Part shown: positions 27,631-36,926 of the stretch, piece by piece | Layout of the letters: every line of letters starts with the position of its first letter | How positions within the stretch are numbered: position 1 is the stretch's first letter | Assembly (NCBI RefSeq): GCF_008364685.1 | Contig: NZ_VTTL01000013.1 | Span: forward strand, 124,001 to 188,000 | Direction: 5' to 3' | Length of the DNA: 64,000 nucleotides | Origin: Xanthobacter oligotrophicus | Lineage (GTDB): Bacteria > Pseudomonadota > Alphaproteobacteria > Rhizobiales > Xanthobacteraceae | Notes under the pieces: generated by a model | What the model saw: the letters and a program-made list of their open reading frames with translations, nothing else | The model's database searches: none | What the model was told of the DNA's origin: nothing | Program-made: the position numbers and the translations under genes

Positions 27631-28098
27631 TCAGGCCGCGGCCTTGGCGCGGCGGGCGGGCTTCTTGGCCGGGGCGACGGGCGCCTTCTTGCGGGTCTGG
27701 CCGAGGCCCATGTTCTTGGCCAGCTCGGAGCGGGCGGCAGCATAGGCCGGGGCGACCATGGGATAGTCCTTCGGCAGGCCCCACTTCTCGCGGTAGACTT
27801 CGGGGGTCATGCCGTAGCTGGTGCGCAGGTGACGCTTCAGCGACTTGAACTTCTTCCCGTCTTCCAGGCAGATGATGTATTCGGGGGTCACCGACTTCTT
27901 CACCGGCACGGCGGGCTTCTGCTCTTCCACCACGGGCGCGGCCGGGGTGCCGAGCTGGCCGAGGGCGCGGTAGACGGATTCGATGAGAGCCGGCAGCTCG
28001 GTCGCCGAAACACTGTTGTTGCTCACGTAGGCAGCGACAATTTCAGTGGCGAAGTCGATGTAGCTCGGCGATGTGGAATTGGAGTCGGAGTCGCTCAC
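27631..28098 (-). CDS. mucR: MucR/Ros-family transcriptional regulator with non-canonical zinc finger
   Basis: 155 residues from a GTG at 28096-28098, supported by a GGGACC site and by the family N-terminus ([21 protein letters not shown]). The Ros/MucR finger region [20 protein letters not shown] is followed by [22 protein letters not shown]. The canonical CX2C...HX3H set is broken: the second Cys is Asp and the last His is missing, as in some zinc-independent Ros homologues. Members are H-NS-like silencers that bind AT-rich DNA and control surface polysaccharide and cell-cycle genes. The C-terminus is Lys/Ala-rich. The AT-rich upstream region may be an autoregulatory target. Confidence 0.92.
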   Translation of the reverse strand: MSDSDSNSTSPSYIDFATEIVAAYVSNNSVSATELPALIESVYRALGQLGTPAAPVVEEQKPAVPVKKSVTPEYIICLEDGKKFKSLKRHLRTSYGMTPEVYREKWGLPKDYPMVAPAYAAARSELAKNMGLGQTRKKAPVAPAKKPARRAKAAA

Positions 28099-28159
28099 GT
28101 GGGGTCCCTTTCTGTTTGTTCGTGGCGATGGGCGTTGCGGGAGCACCGCCCTCGGGCCA

Positions 28160-28204
28160 GAACGCGATCCAATCAGAGGGGCTCAATCTGATCGGATCGC
28201 GTTC
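28160..28204. repeat. long palindrome upstream of mucR
   Basis: GAACGCGATCC (28160-28170) and GGATCGCGTTC (28194-28204) pair perfectly. Inside, after one mismatch, ATCAGA pairs with TCTGAT around a 9-base loop. It lies 62 bases upstream of the mucR start and could act as an operator, terminator or repeat element. Confidence 0.65.
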
Positions 28205-28218
28205 TAACTTTAAGAAGC

Positions 28219-28258
28219 GAGAACGCGTTCTCCGATCAGCTTGCACCGCAAGCTGATC
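28219..28258. repeat. second palindrome pair upstream of mucR
   Basis: The 14-bp perfect palindrome GAGAACGCGTTCTC (28219-28232) is followed by the hairpin GATCAGCTTGC-ACC-GCAAGCTGATC (28234-28258). The GAACGCG core is shared with the palindrome at 28160-28204. Confidence 0.6.
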
Positions 28259-28892
28259 CGCGCGTGCTCGAGCACCACATCGGCTTCTGAACTTTTCGCA
28301 AATAATCTATAGCACCAGCCGGAAGAAATACAATCCTGCCTGTGAAAACTCTTGAAGATCGAGCAATAATGCGGGTTTGCGCCTGCCATCGGGCGTGGCG
28401 AGAGGCACGGAAAGGCCGCATTTGATCCTTGGGACATCAGCGAATCGCCCCCTTCTCAGATGAAAACATCGGGGCGGGGAAGTGTTGGCGTCCGGCATCC
28501 GCATCGCGCCTTGGAGCGGTCGCCCGCGAGATGGTGCTCAGGCCTTCCAGACGGCGCTTCTTCTTGTTTCCTGTGAGGAAGTACAGCGCGTCACGGTGCG
28601 CAACTTTCGGTCGCAATGCGATGTGGGCAAACCTTCAGGCGGGCATGACCTGCCGAGATCCGGCCGCAAAGAAGAGGCGCGTACGGCAAAGCTGTAGACC
28701 ACGCAGTGCGCGATGTCTCTGCGGTACAGGTCTGCATGTCGCGTTGCACTGGCGCGCGCCGGCAGGCCGCGTGACCTGAGCGCGCGCGGATCGGCGGCCG
28801 TGTTGGCCTTTCGGGGGCGTGTTGGCGTATTGCGGGTCTTGTGGCAGCACAGGTTCCACAGGGGCCGGATATGTTCCGGCGCGCCGGAAGCA

Positions 28893-28953
28893 CTTATACC
28901 ATCGGCCTCGGTCTTCGCCCGATGCCGAGCGGGTTTCGCTCAATCCGCGCCGC
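28893..28953 (+). repeat. family I palindromic repeat, copy C
   Basis: Begins TTATACCATCGGCCTCGG, continues through the hairpin CTCGG...CCGAG (28907-28929) and GGGTTTCGCTCAAT to GCGCCG. It is the reverse complement of copy D1 (30743-30815) over its whole length with a few changes. Confidence 0.75.
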
Positions 28954-29071
28954 TGTTGGCGTCTTTGTTCAGCGTGCGCCAAGTCTGTAGTAGACCGGCG
29001 CCAGCAACTTGACGCAAGAGAGCGGCTGGCTGCCCGATTGCGATCCGACCGAACCTGTTCCAGGAGACCTC

Positions 29072-29677
29072 ATGCCCCGCGCCGTCGCCGGTCCCGAGAT
29101 CGAGCGCCTGATCCAGCTCATCGCCCGCCTTCCGGGGCTGGGCCCGCGCTCGGCGCGCCGGGTGGCGCTGCACCTCATCAAGAAGCGCGAGGCGCTGATG
29201 GCACCGCTCGCCGCCGCCATGACGGACGCGCTGGGCAAGATCGTGGAATGCCGCCGCTGCGGCAATGTGGATGTGTGCGACCCCTGTACCATCTGCACGG
29301 ACACGTCGCGCGACCGGCGCACCCTGGTGGTGGTGGCGGACGTGGGCGACCTGTGGGCGCTGGAACGGGCGGGCGTGCTGAATGCGCCCTATCACGTGCT
29401 CGGTGGTGTGCTCTCGCCCCTCGACGGGGTGGGGCCGGAAGACCTCAACCTCGCGAAATTGGTCACGCGGGTGCATGAAGACGAGGTGGGGGAGGTCATC
29501 CTGGCCCTCGGCGCCACCGTGGACGGCCAGACCACCGCCCATTACATCACCGATCTGCTGCGGGAGGCCCATGTGCGGGTCACCCGCCTCGCCCAGGGCG
29601 TGCCGGTGGGCGGCGAGCTCGACTATCTGGACGAGGGCACCTTGTCCGCCGCCATCCGCGCCCGCACGCAGATGTGA
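29072..29677 (+). CDS. recR: recombination protein RecR
   Basis: 201 residues from ATG 29072, preceded by CAGGAGACCT; a TTG-started longer frame is not needed. An HhH region ([18 protein letters not shown]) is followed by the four-cysteine zinc finger [16 protein letters not shown] near residue 57 and a Toprim domain ([34 protein letters not shown]). RecR acts with RecO/RecF to load RecA at gaps. Its usual partners dnaX and ybaB are not upstream here. Confidence 0.95.
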   Translation: MPRAVAGPEIERLIQLIARLPGLGPRSARRVALHLIKKREALMAPLAAAMTDALGKIVECRRCGNVDVCDPCTICTDTSRDRRTLVVVADVGDLWALERAGVLNAPYHVLGGVLSPLDGVGPEDLNLAKLVTRVHEDEVGEVILALGATVDGQTTAHYITDLLREAHVRVTRLAQGVPVGGELDYLDEGTLSAAIRARTQM

Positions 29678-29706
29678 ACAGCTGAACCGGGTCCCATCGC
29701 CTTTTG

Positions 29707-30555
29707 TTACTGAAGCATCCGCTCGAAATTGATCACGAACAGCTTCGGGTCGGGCTTCTTGTTCACCTGCACGTTGGAAAGGGTCACCTGGGTGTCGTAG
29801 CCCTGCGGATCGGTGATGATCCACTGTTTCAGGGCCGAGGTCTTGGCGTCGAACAGGATGAGCAGGCGATAGGTCCCCATCATGGGCACCTGCTCCTGGA
29901 TGATCACCGAGATGAACTTGTCGTCCTGGAACACGCCGGCCACGTGCGGGTCGGTGGCAAGGTCGATGCGCTCGGCCAGAAGGAAGCGCAGGGGCGTCTG
30001 CGACAGGGGCGTGATGTCCTGGGTGTTCAGCTTGCGGTCGCGCACCGCCACCGACTGGCCGTTGGCGATCAGCTCCACCGGGCTCGGCGCATCATATTCG
30101 AAGCGCACGCGGCCGGGCTTCTGCATGTAGACATCGCCAGTGCGGCGGGTGCCGTCCGGGTCGATCTGGGTGAAGTTGCCAGTCAGCGACTGTACCGAAT
30201 TGTAGTAATTGGTGACCCGATCGACAGTGGCGCGGGGCGCCCGTCCGTCCGGGTTGGCGGCGGCCGCCTGCACCTGCGGCCCTGCCGCCTGGGCCGTCCC
30301 CTGGGCGACCGAGAAAGAGGGCGCGCCGGGCTTCTGCGCCGGCAGGGGGGCGGCGTTGGGCGCGCTCTGCTTGGCTTGGGGCTTCATCAGGTCGCCGGGG
30401 GGCAGGATGGTCTGGGCCGAGGCGACGGCGCCCGACAGCACGGCGAAGGTCGCGGCCAGGGTCGCGGCCAGGCAGCCTGCGTTGGCGAAGCTGCGCGCGA
30501 ACGGCGACAGGCAGCGGCGGACGCGGGACGAGGCGGGTGGGCGGCTCGGCATCAT
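29707..30555 (-). CDS. LolA-like outer-membrane lipoprotein carrier
   Basis: 282 residues from the ATG at 30553-30555 (a second ATG follows at once). A signal peptide is visible (CLAATLAATFAVLSGAVASAQ, cleavage after ASA). A Pro/Ala-rich linker (about 50-105) precedes the LolA-type beta domain: VTNYYNSVQSLTGNFTQ, GDVYMQKPGRVRFEYDAP, ITPLSQTPLRFLLAERIDL. LolA shuttles lipoproteins across the periplasm; in alphaproteobacteria this gene commonly follows ftsK. The long linker between signal peptide and domain is unusual compared with E. coli LolA (about 200 residues). Confidence 0.83.
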   Translation of the reverse strand: MMPSRPPASSRVRRCLSPFARSFANAGCLAATLAATFAVLSGAVASAQTILPPGDLMKPQAKQSAPNAAPLPAQKPGAPSFSVAQGTAQAAGPQVQAAAANPDGRAPRATVDRVTNYYNSVQSLTGNFTQIDPDGTRRTGDVYMQKPGRVRFEYDAPSPVELIANGQSVAVRDRKLNTQDITPLSQTPLRFLLAERIDLATDPHVAGVFQDDKFISVIIQEQVPMMGTYRLLILFDAKTSALKQWIITDPQGYDTQVTLSNVQVNKKPDPKLFVINFERMLQ

Positions 30556-30742
30556 TGAGGGTCTCTGGCGCGCGGCGTTCGGGACGGGAAGTGCGTAACC
30601 CTGGAACTGGTTCCGACCCCGCCCCGGCGCAGGCTGATCGGAAGTACATAAGGTCAATATAGACCCTGCCCAAGGCGTATGGCGATCCTGTGGCCTGGCA
30701 TTGCGTGCGCAATACCCAACGGGCGGTGAGCTTGTCTCATGG

Positions 30743-30815
30743 ACCATTGGTCAAGCCCGCGCGGCGATTGAGCGTAACCCCTCGGCATCGGTCGAAGGCC
30801 GAGGTCGATGGTATA
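30743..30815 (-). repeat. family I palindromic repeat, copy D1
   Basis: Reads ACCATTGGTCAAGCCCGCGC, then GGCGATTGAGCGTAACCC, then the hairpin CTCGGCATCGGTCGAAGGCC-GAG, and ends GTCGATGGTATAG. This is the most complete copy and defines the element (about 73 bp). Confidence 0.75.
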
Positions 30816-30865
30816 GTTGAACCGGCGAATGCCGCTGCCGGCACCGAGTGTAGAGCGCGAGGGAT

Positions 30866-30907
30866 TTATACCAACTGCCCCGGTCTTTGACCGGTGCCGA
30901 GGGGGTT
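30866..30907 (+). repeat. family I palindromic repeat, copy D2
   Basis: TTATACCAACTGCCCCGGTC, then TTTGACCGGTGCCGAGGGGG and TT. It has the same left border (TTATACCA) and hairpin as copy C and is inverted relative to D1. It ends at the ftsK stop codon. Confidence 0.7.
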
Positions 30908-33391
30908 TTACTCCGCCGCCTCTTCCGGCATCAGGATTTCGCGCTTGCCGGCGTGGTTGGGGGCGGCGACAAGGCCTTCCTTCTCCATGCGCTCCACCAG
31001 CGAGGCGGCGCGGTTGTAGCCGATTTGCAGCCGGCGCTGGATGTAGGAGGTGGAGCATTTGCGGTCGCGCATGACCACGGCGACCGCCTGCGAATAGAGG
31101 TCCTGCCCCTCCTCGCCGAAGCCGCCCTTGTCGAACACCGCGCCGTCCGCGTCTTCCTCGTCGGTTTCGGCGGTCACCGCCTCCACATAGGAGGGCACGC
31201 CCTGGGCCTTGAGGTGCTTCACCACGCTCTCCACCTCCTCGTCGGAGACGAAGGGGCCGTGCACGCGGGAGATGCGCCCGCCGCCGGCCATGTAGAGCAT
31301 GTCGCCCTGGCCGAGCAACTGCTCGGCGCCCATCTCGCCGAGGATGGTGCGGCTGTCGATCTTGGAGGTGACCTGGAACGAGATGCGGGTGGGGAAATTG
31401 GCCTTGATGGTGCCGGTGATGACATCCACCGAGGGGCGCTGGGTGGCCATCACCAGATGGATGCCCGCCGCGCGCGCCATCTGGGCGAGGCGCTGGATGG
31501 CGCCTTCGATGTCCTTGCCGGCCACCAGCATCAAATCGGCCATCTCGTCGACGATGACGACGATATAGGGCAGGGGCTCGAGGTTCATCTCCTCGCGCTC
31601 GTAGATGGCCTCGCCCGTGTCGTGGTCGAAGCCGGTCTGCACGGTGCGGGCCAAAGTCTCGCCCTTGTCGGTGGAATCCTTTACCCGCGCGTTGAAGCCG
31701 TCGATGTTGCGCACGCCCAGCTTCGACATCTTCTTGTAGCGGTCTTCCATCTCCTTCACCGCCCACTTGAGCGCCACCACCGCCTTCTTGGGATCGGTGA
31801 CCACGGGGGCGAGCAGGTGCGGGATGCCGTCATAGACGGAGAGCTCCAGCATCTTGGGGTCCACCATGATCAGCCGGCACTGCTCCGGCTTCAGCCGGTA
31901 GAGCAGGGACAAGATCATGGTATTGATGGCCACCGACTTGCCGGAGCCGGTGGTGCCGGCCACCAGCAGGTGGGGCATGCGGGCGAGGTCCACGATCACC
32001 GGATCGCCGCCGATGGTCTTGCCGAGCGCGATGGCGAGCTTGTGGCCGGAATCGCCGAAATCCTTGGTGGCGAGCAACTCGCGCAGCAGCACCTTCTCGC
32101 GCTTCTGGTTGGGCAGCTCGATGCCGATGGCGTTGCGGCCGGGAACCACCGCCACGCGCGCCGACACCGCGCTCATGGAACGGGCGATGTCGTCGGCAAG
32201 GCCGATGACGCGGGAGGACTTGATGCCCGGCGCGGGCTCCAGCTCGTAGAGGGTGACCACGGGGCCGGGGCGCACCTGGCCGATCTCGCCGCGCACGCCG
32301 AAATCCTCCAGCGTGCCCTTCAGTTCCTTGGCGGTGTCGGCCAGGGCCTCCGGGCTCATGGCCGGGGCCTTGGTCTGCACCGCCGGGGTCAGGAGATCGA
32401 GGGCCGGGTGCTGGTAGCCGCCCCTGCGGGACCCGCGTCGTCCGCCGGTATCGCGCTTTGCGGAGCGGCCGCGCGGCTCGCTGGTGCCGAGATCCTGCGC
32501 GGCCTCGGCTTTCGGTTCCAGGGCCGTACCGGCGCCGCCGATGCGGGGTTCCATGCGCTCGCCGCCGCGCCGCGCCACCGGGCCGGCCGCGTCCGCGCCA
32601 CGGGGCGCCGCTTCGCGCTTGTGGCCGAGGAGGCCGGCGACGTTCAGGCGTGCCTTCCAGGACAGAAGCGTGTGGGTGAGCGCGCCGAGGGACACGGCGG
32701 CGCCATCGTCCTCCTCATCCTCGTCGCCCATCTCGCCGGGCAGCTCGGTGTCGGGGGCGACCCTGAGCGGCGTGCGCCGTCCCCCGCTCACCGCGAAGAA
32801 CAGGCCGGTGGTGCCGAAGGCAAGGCCCGCCGCGCCGATCACCAGCGCATCGATGATGGAGGCCGCTGTGCCGCGAACCACGCCCAGGGCCCGGGGAAAC
32901 AGGTCGCCCAGCGCCCCGCCCATGCCGGTGAGGCCGGGCCAGGTGTCGGGACGGGGCAGGGCACCGAGGAAGGCGGTGGCCCCCAGCACGCCGATGAGCC
33001 AGCAGGTGGTGCGCATGCGCTCGCGGCTGAAGGGGCGGTGGGTCACCAGCCGCCAGCCGTAATAGAGCGGCGGCAGCAGCACCGCGAGGGCGGCAAGGCC
33101 GAACAGCTGCACCAGCAGGTCCGCCACCACCGCGCCGGGCCAGCCCAGCAAATTGGTGACCGGGGCATGGGTGGCGTTGGACAGGCTGGGATCCGAGGCC
33201 GACCAGGAGCCCAGCGCGACGAAAGACGTCAGTGTCGCGATGATCAGGCTGGTGCCGACGATCTCGCGGCCGCGCCGCCGCACGGCGAGCCGCACGCCCT
33301 CGGGGATGAGGTCGAAGCGTGGGGCGGCAGGCGGCATGCGGGTGTTCAGCACGGCATCGGCGGTGGAGGAACGGCTTCTGGCCCTCGGCAT
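30908..33391 (-). CDS. ftsK: DNA translocase FtsK
   Basis: 827 residues. Four hydrophobic segments in the first 200 residues anchor it at the division septum. A charged linker (about 205-330) follows and then the motor: Walker [15 protein letters not shown] near residue 480, Walker [17 protein letters not shown] near 605. The C-terminal gamma winged helix is present ([21 protein letters not shown]), which reads KOPS sequences and activates XerCD at dif. The length is normal for alphaproteobacteria. The antisense strand here is also open for a very long distance, an artefact of GC-rich codons. Confidence 0.96.
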   Translation of the reverse strand: MPRARSRSSTADAVLNTRMPPAAPRFDLIPEGVRLAVRRRGREIVGTSLIIATLTSFVALGSWSASDPSLSNATHAPVTNLLGWPGAVVADLLVQLFGLAALAVLLPPLYYGWRLVTHRPFSRERMRTTCWLIGVLGATAFLGALPRPDTWPGLTGMGGALGDLFPRALGVVRGTAASIIDALVIGAAGLAFGTTGLFFAVSGGRRTPLRVAPDTELPGEMGDEDEEDDGAAVSLGALTHTLLSWKARLNVAGLLGHKREAAPRGADAAGPVARRGGERMEPRIGGAGTALEPKAEAAQDLGTSEPRGRSAKRDTGGRRGSRRGGYQHPALDLLTPAVQTKAPAMSPEALADTAKELKGTLEDFGVRGEIGQVRPGPVVTLYELEPAPGIKSSRVIGLADDIARSMSAVSARVAVVPGRNAIGIELPNQKREKVLLRELLATKDFGDSGHKLAIALGKTIGGDPVIVDLARMPHLLVAGTTGSGKSVAINTMILSLLYRLKPEQCRLIMVDPKMLELSVYDGIPHLLAPVVTDPKKAVVALKWAVKEMEDRYKKMSKLGVRNIDGFNARVKDSTDKGETLARTVQTGFDHDTGEAIYEREEMNLEPLPYIVVIVDEMADLMLVAGKDIEGAIQRLAQMARAAGIHLVMATQRPSVDVITGTIKANFPTRISFQVTSKIDSRTILGEMGAEQLLGQGDMLYMAGGGRISRVHGPFVSDEEVESVVKHLKAQGVPSYVEAVTAETDEEDADGAVFDKGGFGEEGQDLYSQAVAVVMRDRKCSTSYIQRRLQIGYNRAASLVERMEKEGLVAAPNHAGKREILMPEEAAE

Positions 33392-33406
33392 CGGCGCTGC
33401 TCTCCT

Positions 33407-34657
33407 TCAGGTGAGGGCGGCGACGAGGCGGGTCAGCACCTCCTCGCAGGTGGGAAGATCCTGGACCAAGGCGACGCGCAGGAAGTTCGCGGCGGGGTTA
33501 GCTCCGGTCAGGTCGCGGCGGGCGAGGTAGCCGCCGGGAACCGTGCGCAGGCCCTGTTCGCGCCACAGCTTCACCGCCGCCGCCTCGCCCCCCGAAAGGG
33601 TGTCGGAGGCGAGGTGCGACACATCGAGCCACAGGAAGAAGCCGCCGCCCGGCCGCTCATAGCCCAGGCGGCCTTCGAGCATGCGGTCGGCGAGGTCGAA
33701 CTTGGCGCGGTAGAGGTCGCGGGAGGCGGTCACATGGGCCTCGTCCTCCAGCGCCGCCACCGCCACCGCCTGCAACGGCTCCGGCACCTGCGGCGCCGCG
33801 ACCCAGCGGAAGGCGAGGAAATCCTTCAGGAAGGCCGGGTCGCCGGCGCAGAAGCCGCAGCGCAGGCCGGGCAAAGACGAGCGCTTCGACAGGGAGTTGA
33901 AGGCCACCGCCCGGCTGAAGTCGCCGCCCGCCACTTCCAGGATGCCGGCGGGCTTTTCCGCGCCCAGATAGATTTCCGAATAGCACTCGTCCGAGAACAG
34001 GAACGCCCCGTGGCGTCGCGCCAGCTCCAGCGCCCGGCCGAGATAGGCGGCGGAAGCGATGGAGCCCTGCGGATTGGCGGGCGAGGCGATGTAGAGCGCC
34101 ACCGTGCGCTCCAGCAGCTCGGTGTCGAGGGCGTCGAGGTCGGGCAGCCAGCCGCTGTCGCGGGAGGTGGGCACCACCACCGCCTCGCAGCCTGCCGCCT
34201 CCGCGCCGGCGGCATAGGCGGCATAGAAGGGGTTGGGCAGCAGCATGGCGGGGCGGCCCTTGGCGCCCTTCTTGGGATCGGTCAGCCGCCGCGCCACGAT
34301 GGCGGCGGAGAACAGGCCCTCGCGCGACCCGTTGAGCGCCAGCACCTCGCGGTCGGCATCGATGGGGCGGGCGAGGGCGTAGCGCTGCGCCAGCCAGCGG
34401 GCGGCGGCGGCGCGGAAGGTGGGGGTGCCCTCGGCGCGGGGATAGCGGCCGAAGCCGGGCAGCGCCTGCGCCAGCACCGGGCCGACGAAATCCGGCATGG
34501 CATGTTGCGGCTCGCCCACGGCCGCGCTCAAAGGCTGGCGGCCGGGATCGATCCCCGCCAACAGGTCGGCGAGGCGGATGAAGGGCGAGCGGCGGTCCTC
34601 GGGAGGCGCGACGGGGGAGGCTGGCACGGCGGAGCGGTCTTTTCTCGCGGCGATCAT
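33407..34657 (-). CDS. class I/II PLP-dependent aminotransferase (DapC-like)
   Basis: 416 residues. The fold-type I signature with the PLP lysine is FNSLSKRSSLPGLRCGF near residue 240; YIASPANPQGSIAS near 190 and FSDECYSEIYLG near 223 are the other conserved blocks. It resembles the succinyldiaminopimelate transaminase DapC group, which would fit the DAP-type peptidoglycan implied by MurE here, but other amino-acid specificities are possible. The stop is 15 bases from the ftsK start, so ftsK is probably co-transcribed with it. Confidence 0.85.
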   Translation of the reverse strand: MIAARKDRSAVPASPVAPPEDRRSPFIRLADLLAGIDPGRQPLSAAVGEPQHAMPDFVGPVLAQALPGFGRYPRAEGTPTFRAAAARWLAQRYALARPIDADREVLALNGSREGLFSAAIVARRLTDPKKGAKGRPAMLLPNPFYAAYAAGAEAAGCEAVVVPTSRDSGWLPDLDALDTELLERTVALYIASPANPQGSIASAAYLGRALELARRHGAFLFSDECYSEIYLGAEKPAGILEVAGGDFSRAVAFNSLSKRSSLPGLRCGFCAGDPAFLKDFLAFRWVAAPQVPEPLQAVAVAALEDEAHVTASRDLYRAKFDLADRMLEGRLGYERPGGGFFLWLDVSHLASDTLSGGEAAAVKLWREQGLRTVPGGYLARRDLTGANPAANFLRVALVQDLPTCEEVLTRLVAALT

Positions 34658-34729
34658 GGTTGCCGCGAGAATGGGGCCGTGTCGGTTAAGGTGCGGCTAA
34701 CTCAGATCGCACGGTGGCGCCGGGCGCGC

Positions 34730-35680
34730 TCAAATCCGGGCGAGAACGTCGCGGGCCTGCCGCGCATCGGCCGCGATCTGGGCGATGAGGGCGTCAATGC
34801 CGTCGAACTTCAGCTCCGGCCGCAGATAGGCGTGGAATTCCACTTCCAGCGTGGCGCCGTAGAGATCGCCGGAAAAATCGAACAGGTGCACTTCCAGCAG
34901 CGGGCGGCCATTGTCGAAGGTGGGCCGGCGGCCGTAATTGGCCACCCCGTCGAAGCGGCCCAGCGGCGTCAGCGCGCGCACCGCATAGATGCCGAAGGCC
35001 AGCTCCATGTCCTCGGCGAGGGCGAGGTTGGCGGTGGGAAAGCCGATGGTGCGGCCGCGCTTGTCGCCGTGCAGGACTTCCGCCGCTACCGCGAACGGCC
35101 GGCCCAGCATGTGCGCCGCATGGCCCACCTGCCCGGAGGCCAGCGCGCTGCGGATGGCGGTGGAGGAGATGGCGTCGTCCTCGTCCCGCATGGGGGGCAC
35201 CACCGTGACGTTGAAGCCGTGCCGCCGCCCCGCCTCCTCAAGGAAAGCCGGGGAGCCGGCGCGGGCGCGGCCGAAATGGAAGTCGAAGCCCACCGCCACG
35301 CCGGTGACATTGTAGCGGCCCACCAGGATCTCGCGCACGAAATCCTCCGCCTCCATGGCGGCGAGCTGGGCGTCGAAGGGCAGCACGACGGCGCCTTGCA
35401 GCCCGCTTTCGGCGATGTGGCGCAGCTTGCGCGCCTCGGGGGTGAGGCGGAACGGCGCCGAGGCCGGATTGAAGAAGGTGCGTGGATGGGGTTCGAAGGT
35501 GACGGCGATGGCCGGCACGCCGGCCTCGGCGGCCATGGCGCGGGCGGTGTCGAACACGGCCCGGTGGCCGCGATGCACCCCGTCGAAATTGCCGATGGCC
35601 ACCACCGGCCTCGCCAAAGCGGGCGGAAGCTGTGCGTTGCCGCGCACCAGGAGAAAGTCGGAGGAGAGATCACCTGTCAT
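34730..35680 (-). CDS. ribF: bifunctional riboflavin kinase / FAD synthetase RibF
   Basis: 316 residues. The N-terminal FMN adenylyltransferase domain has VVAIGNFDGVHRGHRAVF near residue 28; the riboflavin kinase domain has RTIGFPTANLALAED near 205 and VANYGRRPTFDNGRPLLEVHLFDF near 245. It converts riboflavin to FMN and FAD. FAD is needed by MnmG and the flavoenzymes of the cell. It lies between the HAD-hydrolase and aminotransferase genes on one strand. Confidence 0.95.
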   Translation of the reverse strand: MTGDLSSDFLLVRGNAQLPPALARPVVAIGNFDGVHRGHRAVFDTARAMAAEAGVPAIAVTFEPHPRTFFNPASAPFRLTPEARKLRHIAESGLQGAVVLPFDAQLAAMEAEDFVREILVGRYNVTGVAVGFDFHFGRARAGSPAFLEEAGRRHGFNVTVVPPMRDEDDAISSTAIRSALASGQVGHAAHMLGRPFAVAAEVLHGDKRGRTIGFPTANLALAEDMELAFGIYAVRALTPLGRFDGVANYGRRPTFDNGRPLLEVHLFDFSGDLYGATLEVEFHAYLRPELKFDGIDALIAQIAADARQARDVLARI

Positions 35681-35795
35681 CGGCGGGCTGCGGCCTTGCC
35701 TTGTCTTTTCGTCATTCGGCGAAACCGGGCGGCACCCGGCGCGCCAGCGGCGACGGTGATAGGTGCTCTAGGCGCCGGGAGGCGTCAAGGGCGCC

Positions 35796-36698
35796 TTACC
35801 AGGCGAGGCGAGGCATGACGCCCCGCGGATGGGCATGACCGGTGAACAGCTCGGCAAGGCTTTCGGTGTCCGGGATGGCGCCGTCGACCGATTTCAGCTC
35901 CTGGGCATGGATGCCGCCGGAGATGAACAGGCTGTCGAAGCCGGCATCGTTGGCGCCGGCGATGTCGGTGCGCAGGGCATCGCCGATGCCGAGCACGCGG
36001 GCGCGCTCGATGGCGCCGCCGCGGATCACCTCGGCATGGGCGAAGGCGGTGTCGTAGATGGGCCGGTAGGGCTTGCCGCACCAGATGGCCTTGCCGTCCA
36101 GCTCCTCATAGGCCTTGGCGATGGCGCCGGAGCAGAAGATGAGCTGGTCGCCCCGCTCCACCACGAGGTCCGGATTGGCGCAGATCATCGGCAGGTCGCG
36201 GGCCTTCATGGCCTTGAGCGCTTCGGCGTAATCGTCCGGGGTTTCCACGTCGTCGTTGAACAGGCCGGTGACCACGACCAGGTCGGCGCCGGCAAGGTCG
36301 GTGAGGGTGAGGTCCAGCCCCTGGAACAGGCTCAGGTCCCGCTCGGGGCCCAGGTGATAGGTGCGCGCGCCGCTGCGGGCGGCCAGCATCTCGCGGGTGA
36401 CATCGCCGGAGGTGACGATGCCATCATAGGCGGTGCGCGGCACGCCGAAGCCGTCCAGCATCTCCATGACGAAGCGGTTGGGCCGCGGCGCGTTGGAGAC
36501 GAGGATCACGCTGGCCCCGCCGGCGCGGGCACGGGTCAGGGCGTCATGGGCGCTTTCGAAGGCGGCGACGCCGTTATGCAGCACGCCCCACACGTCGCAG
36601 AGGATGAGATCGTACTGGCCCGCGTAGGCGGACAGGCCGGACACCAGAGGCGGTGCGTGGGGGTGTGTCCTCTGCGTGCTGTCGGAGCGCTCGGCCAT
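35796..36698 (-). CDS. HAD-superfamily subfamily IIA hydrolase (TIGR01459-like)
   Basis: 300 residues from the ATG at 36696-36698. HAD motif I is ILCDVWGVLHNG near residue 32 with the nucleophile Asp; motif II is VILVSNAPRPNRF near 65, and the C-terminal motif is VLGIGDALRTDIAGAND near 235. The IIA cap domain lies between. It belongs to the NagD-like group found next to ribF in alphaproteobacteria. The substrate is unknown, probably a small sugar or nucleotide phosphate. Confidence 0.87.
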   Translation of the reverse strand: MAERSDSTQRTHPHAPPLVSGLSAYAGQYDLILCDVWGVLHNGVAAFESAHDALTRARAGGASVILVSNAPRPNRFVMEMLDGFGVPRTAYDGIVTSGDVTREMLAARSGARTYHLGPERDLSLFQGLDLTLTDLAGADLVVVTGLFNDDVETPDDYAEALKAMKARDLPMICANPDLVVERGDQLIFCSGAIAKAYEELDGKAIWCGKPYRPIYDTAFAHAEVIRGGAIERARVLGIGDALRTDIAGANDAGFDSLFISGGIHAQELKSVDGAIPDTESLAELFTGHAHPRGVMPRLAW

Positions 36699-36926
36699 AA
36701 GTCGTCTTTCTCTTGTGCAGCGCACAAGTGCCACGACGAAAGGCGGACCACAAGGGCGGGTCGCTGGGGGTGACCGGTGGGGGTGGCCGGTCTCAGTTCG
36801 AAAAGACGCGCCGTGCAACCATCGTGTCCCGACGGAAGAGGGGAGGGGGCAGGCGCCGGGGCTTAATACGAGTGCTGGCGAGGGGCGCCGTCGGCTCCAG
36901 CCGGAAGGCCTCCCCTCAAAGCCCGA

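Larger units (their letters stand above)
28099..29071. other. 973-base intergenic region, mucR to recR
   Basis: No gene is supported. Base composition is unusual: the row 28321-28380 has 26/60 G+C, against roughly 65-70% around it. The mucR-proximal part holds long palindromes (28160-28258); the recR-proximal part holds family I repeat copy C (28893-28953). Short open frames on both strands lack ribosome sites and recognisable domains. dnaX and ybaB, which often precede recR, are absent, and no SRP RNA core motif was found. Confidence 0.6.
30556..30907. other. intergenic region between ftsK and the lolA-like gene
   Basis: 352 bases. It holds two inverted family I repeat copies (30743-30815 and 30866-30907) and a palindrome ATTGCG-TG-CGCAAT (30700-30713). 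No gene is supported. The second repeat abuts the ftsK stop codon. Confidence 0.65.

Noticed and set aside
28591-28893. Minus-strand open frame in the mucR-recR gap
   Set aside because: Composition, lack of a ribosome site and lack of any recognisable domain argue against a gene.
28600-29060. SRP (4.5S) RNA gene, often near dnaX-recR in this group
   Set aside because: The conserved GTCAGG-TCCGGAAGG-AAGCAG core was not found.
30887-35818. Very long open frame on the plus strand opposite ftsK, the aminotransferase and ribF
   Set aside because: It is antisense to three confidently identified genes, has low-complexity Gly/Ala/His/Arg composition and no domain; GC-rich codon bias keeps this frame open.
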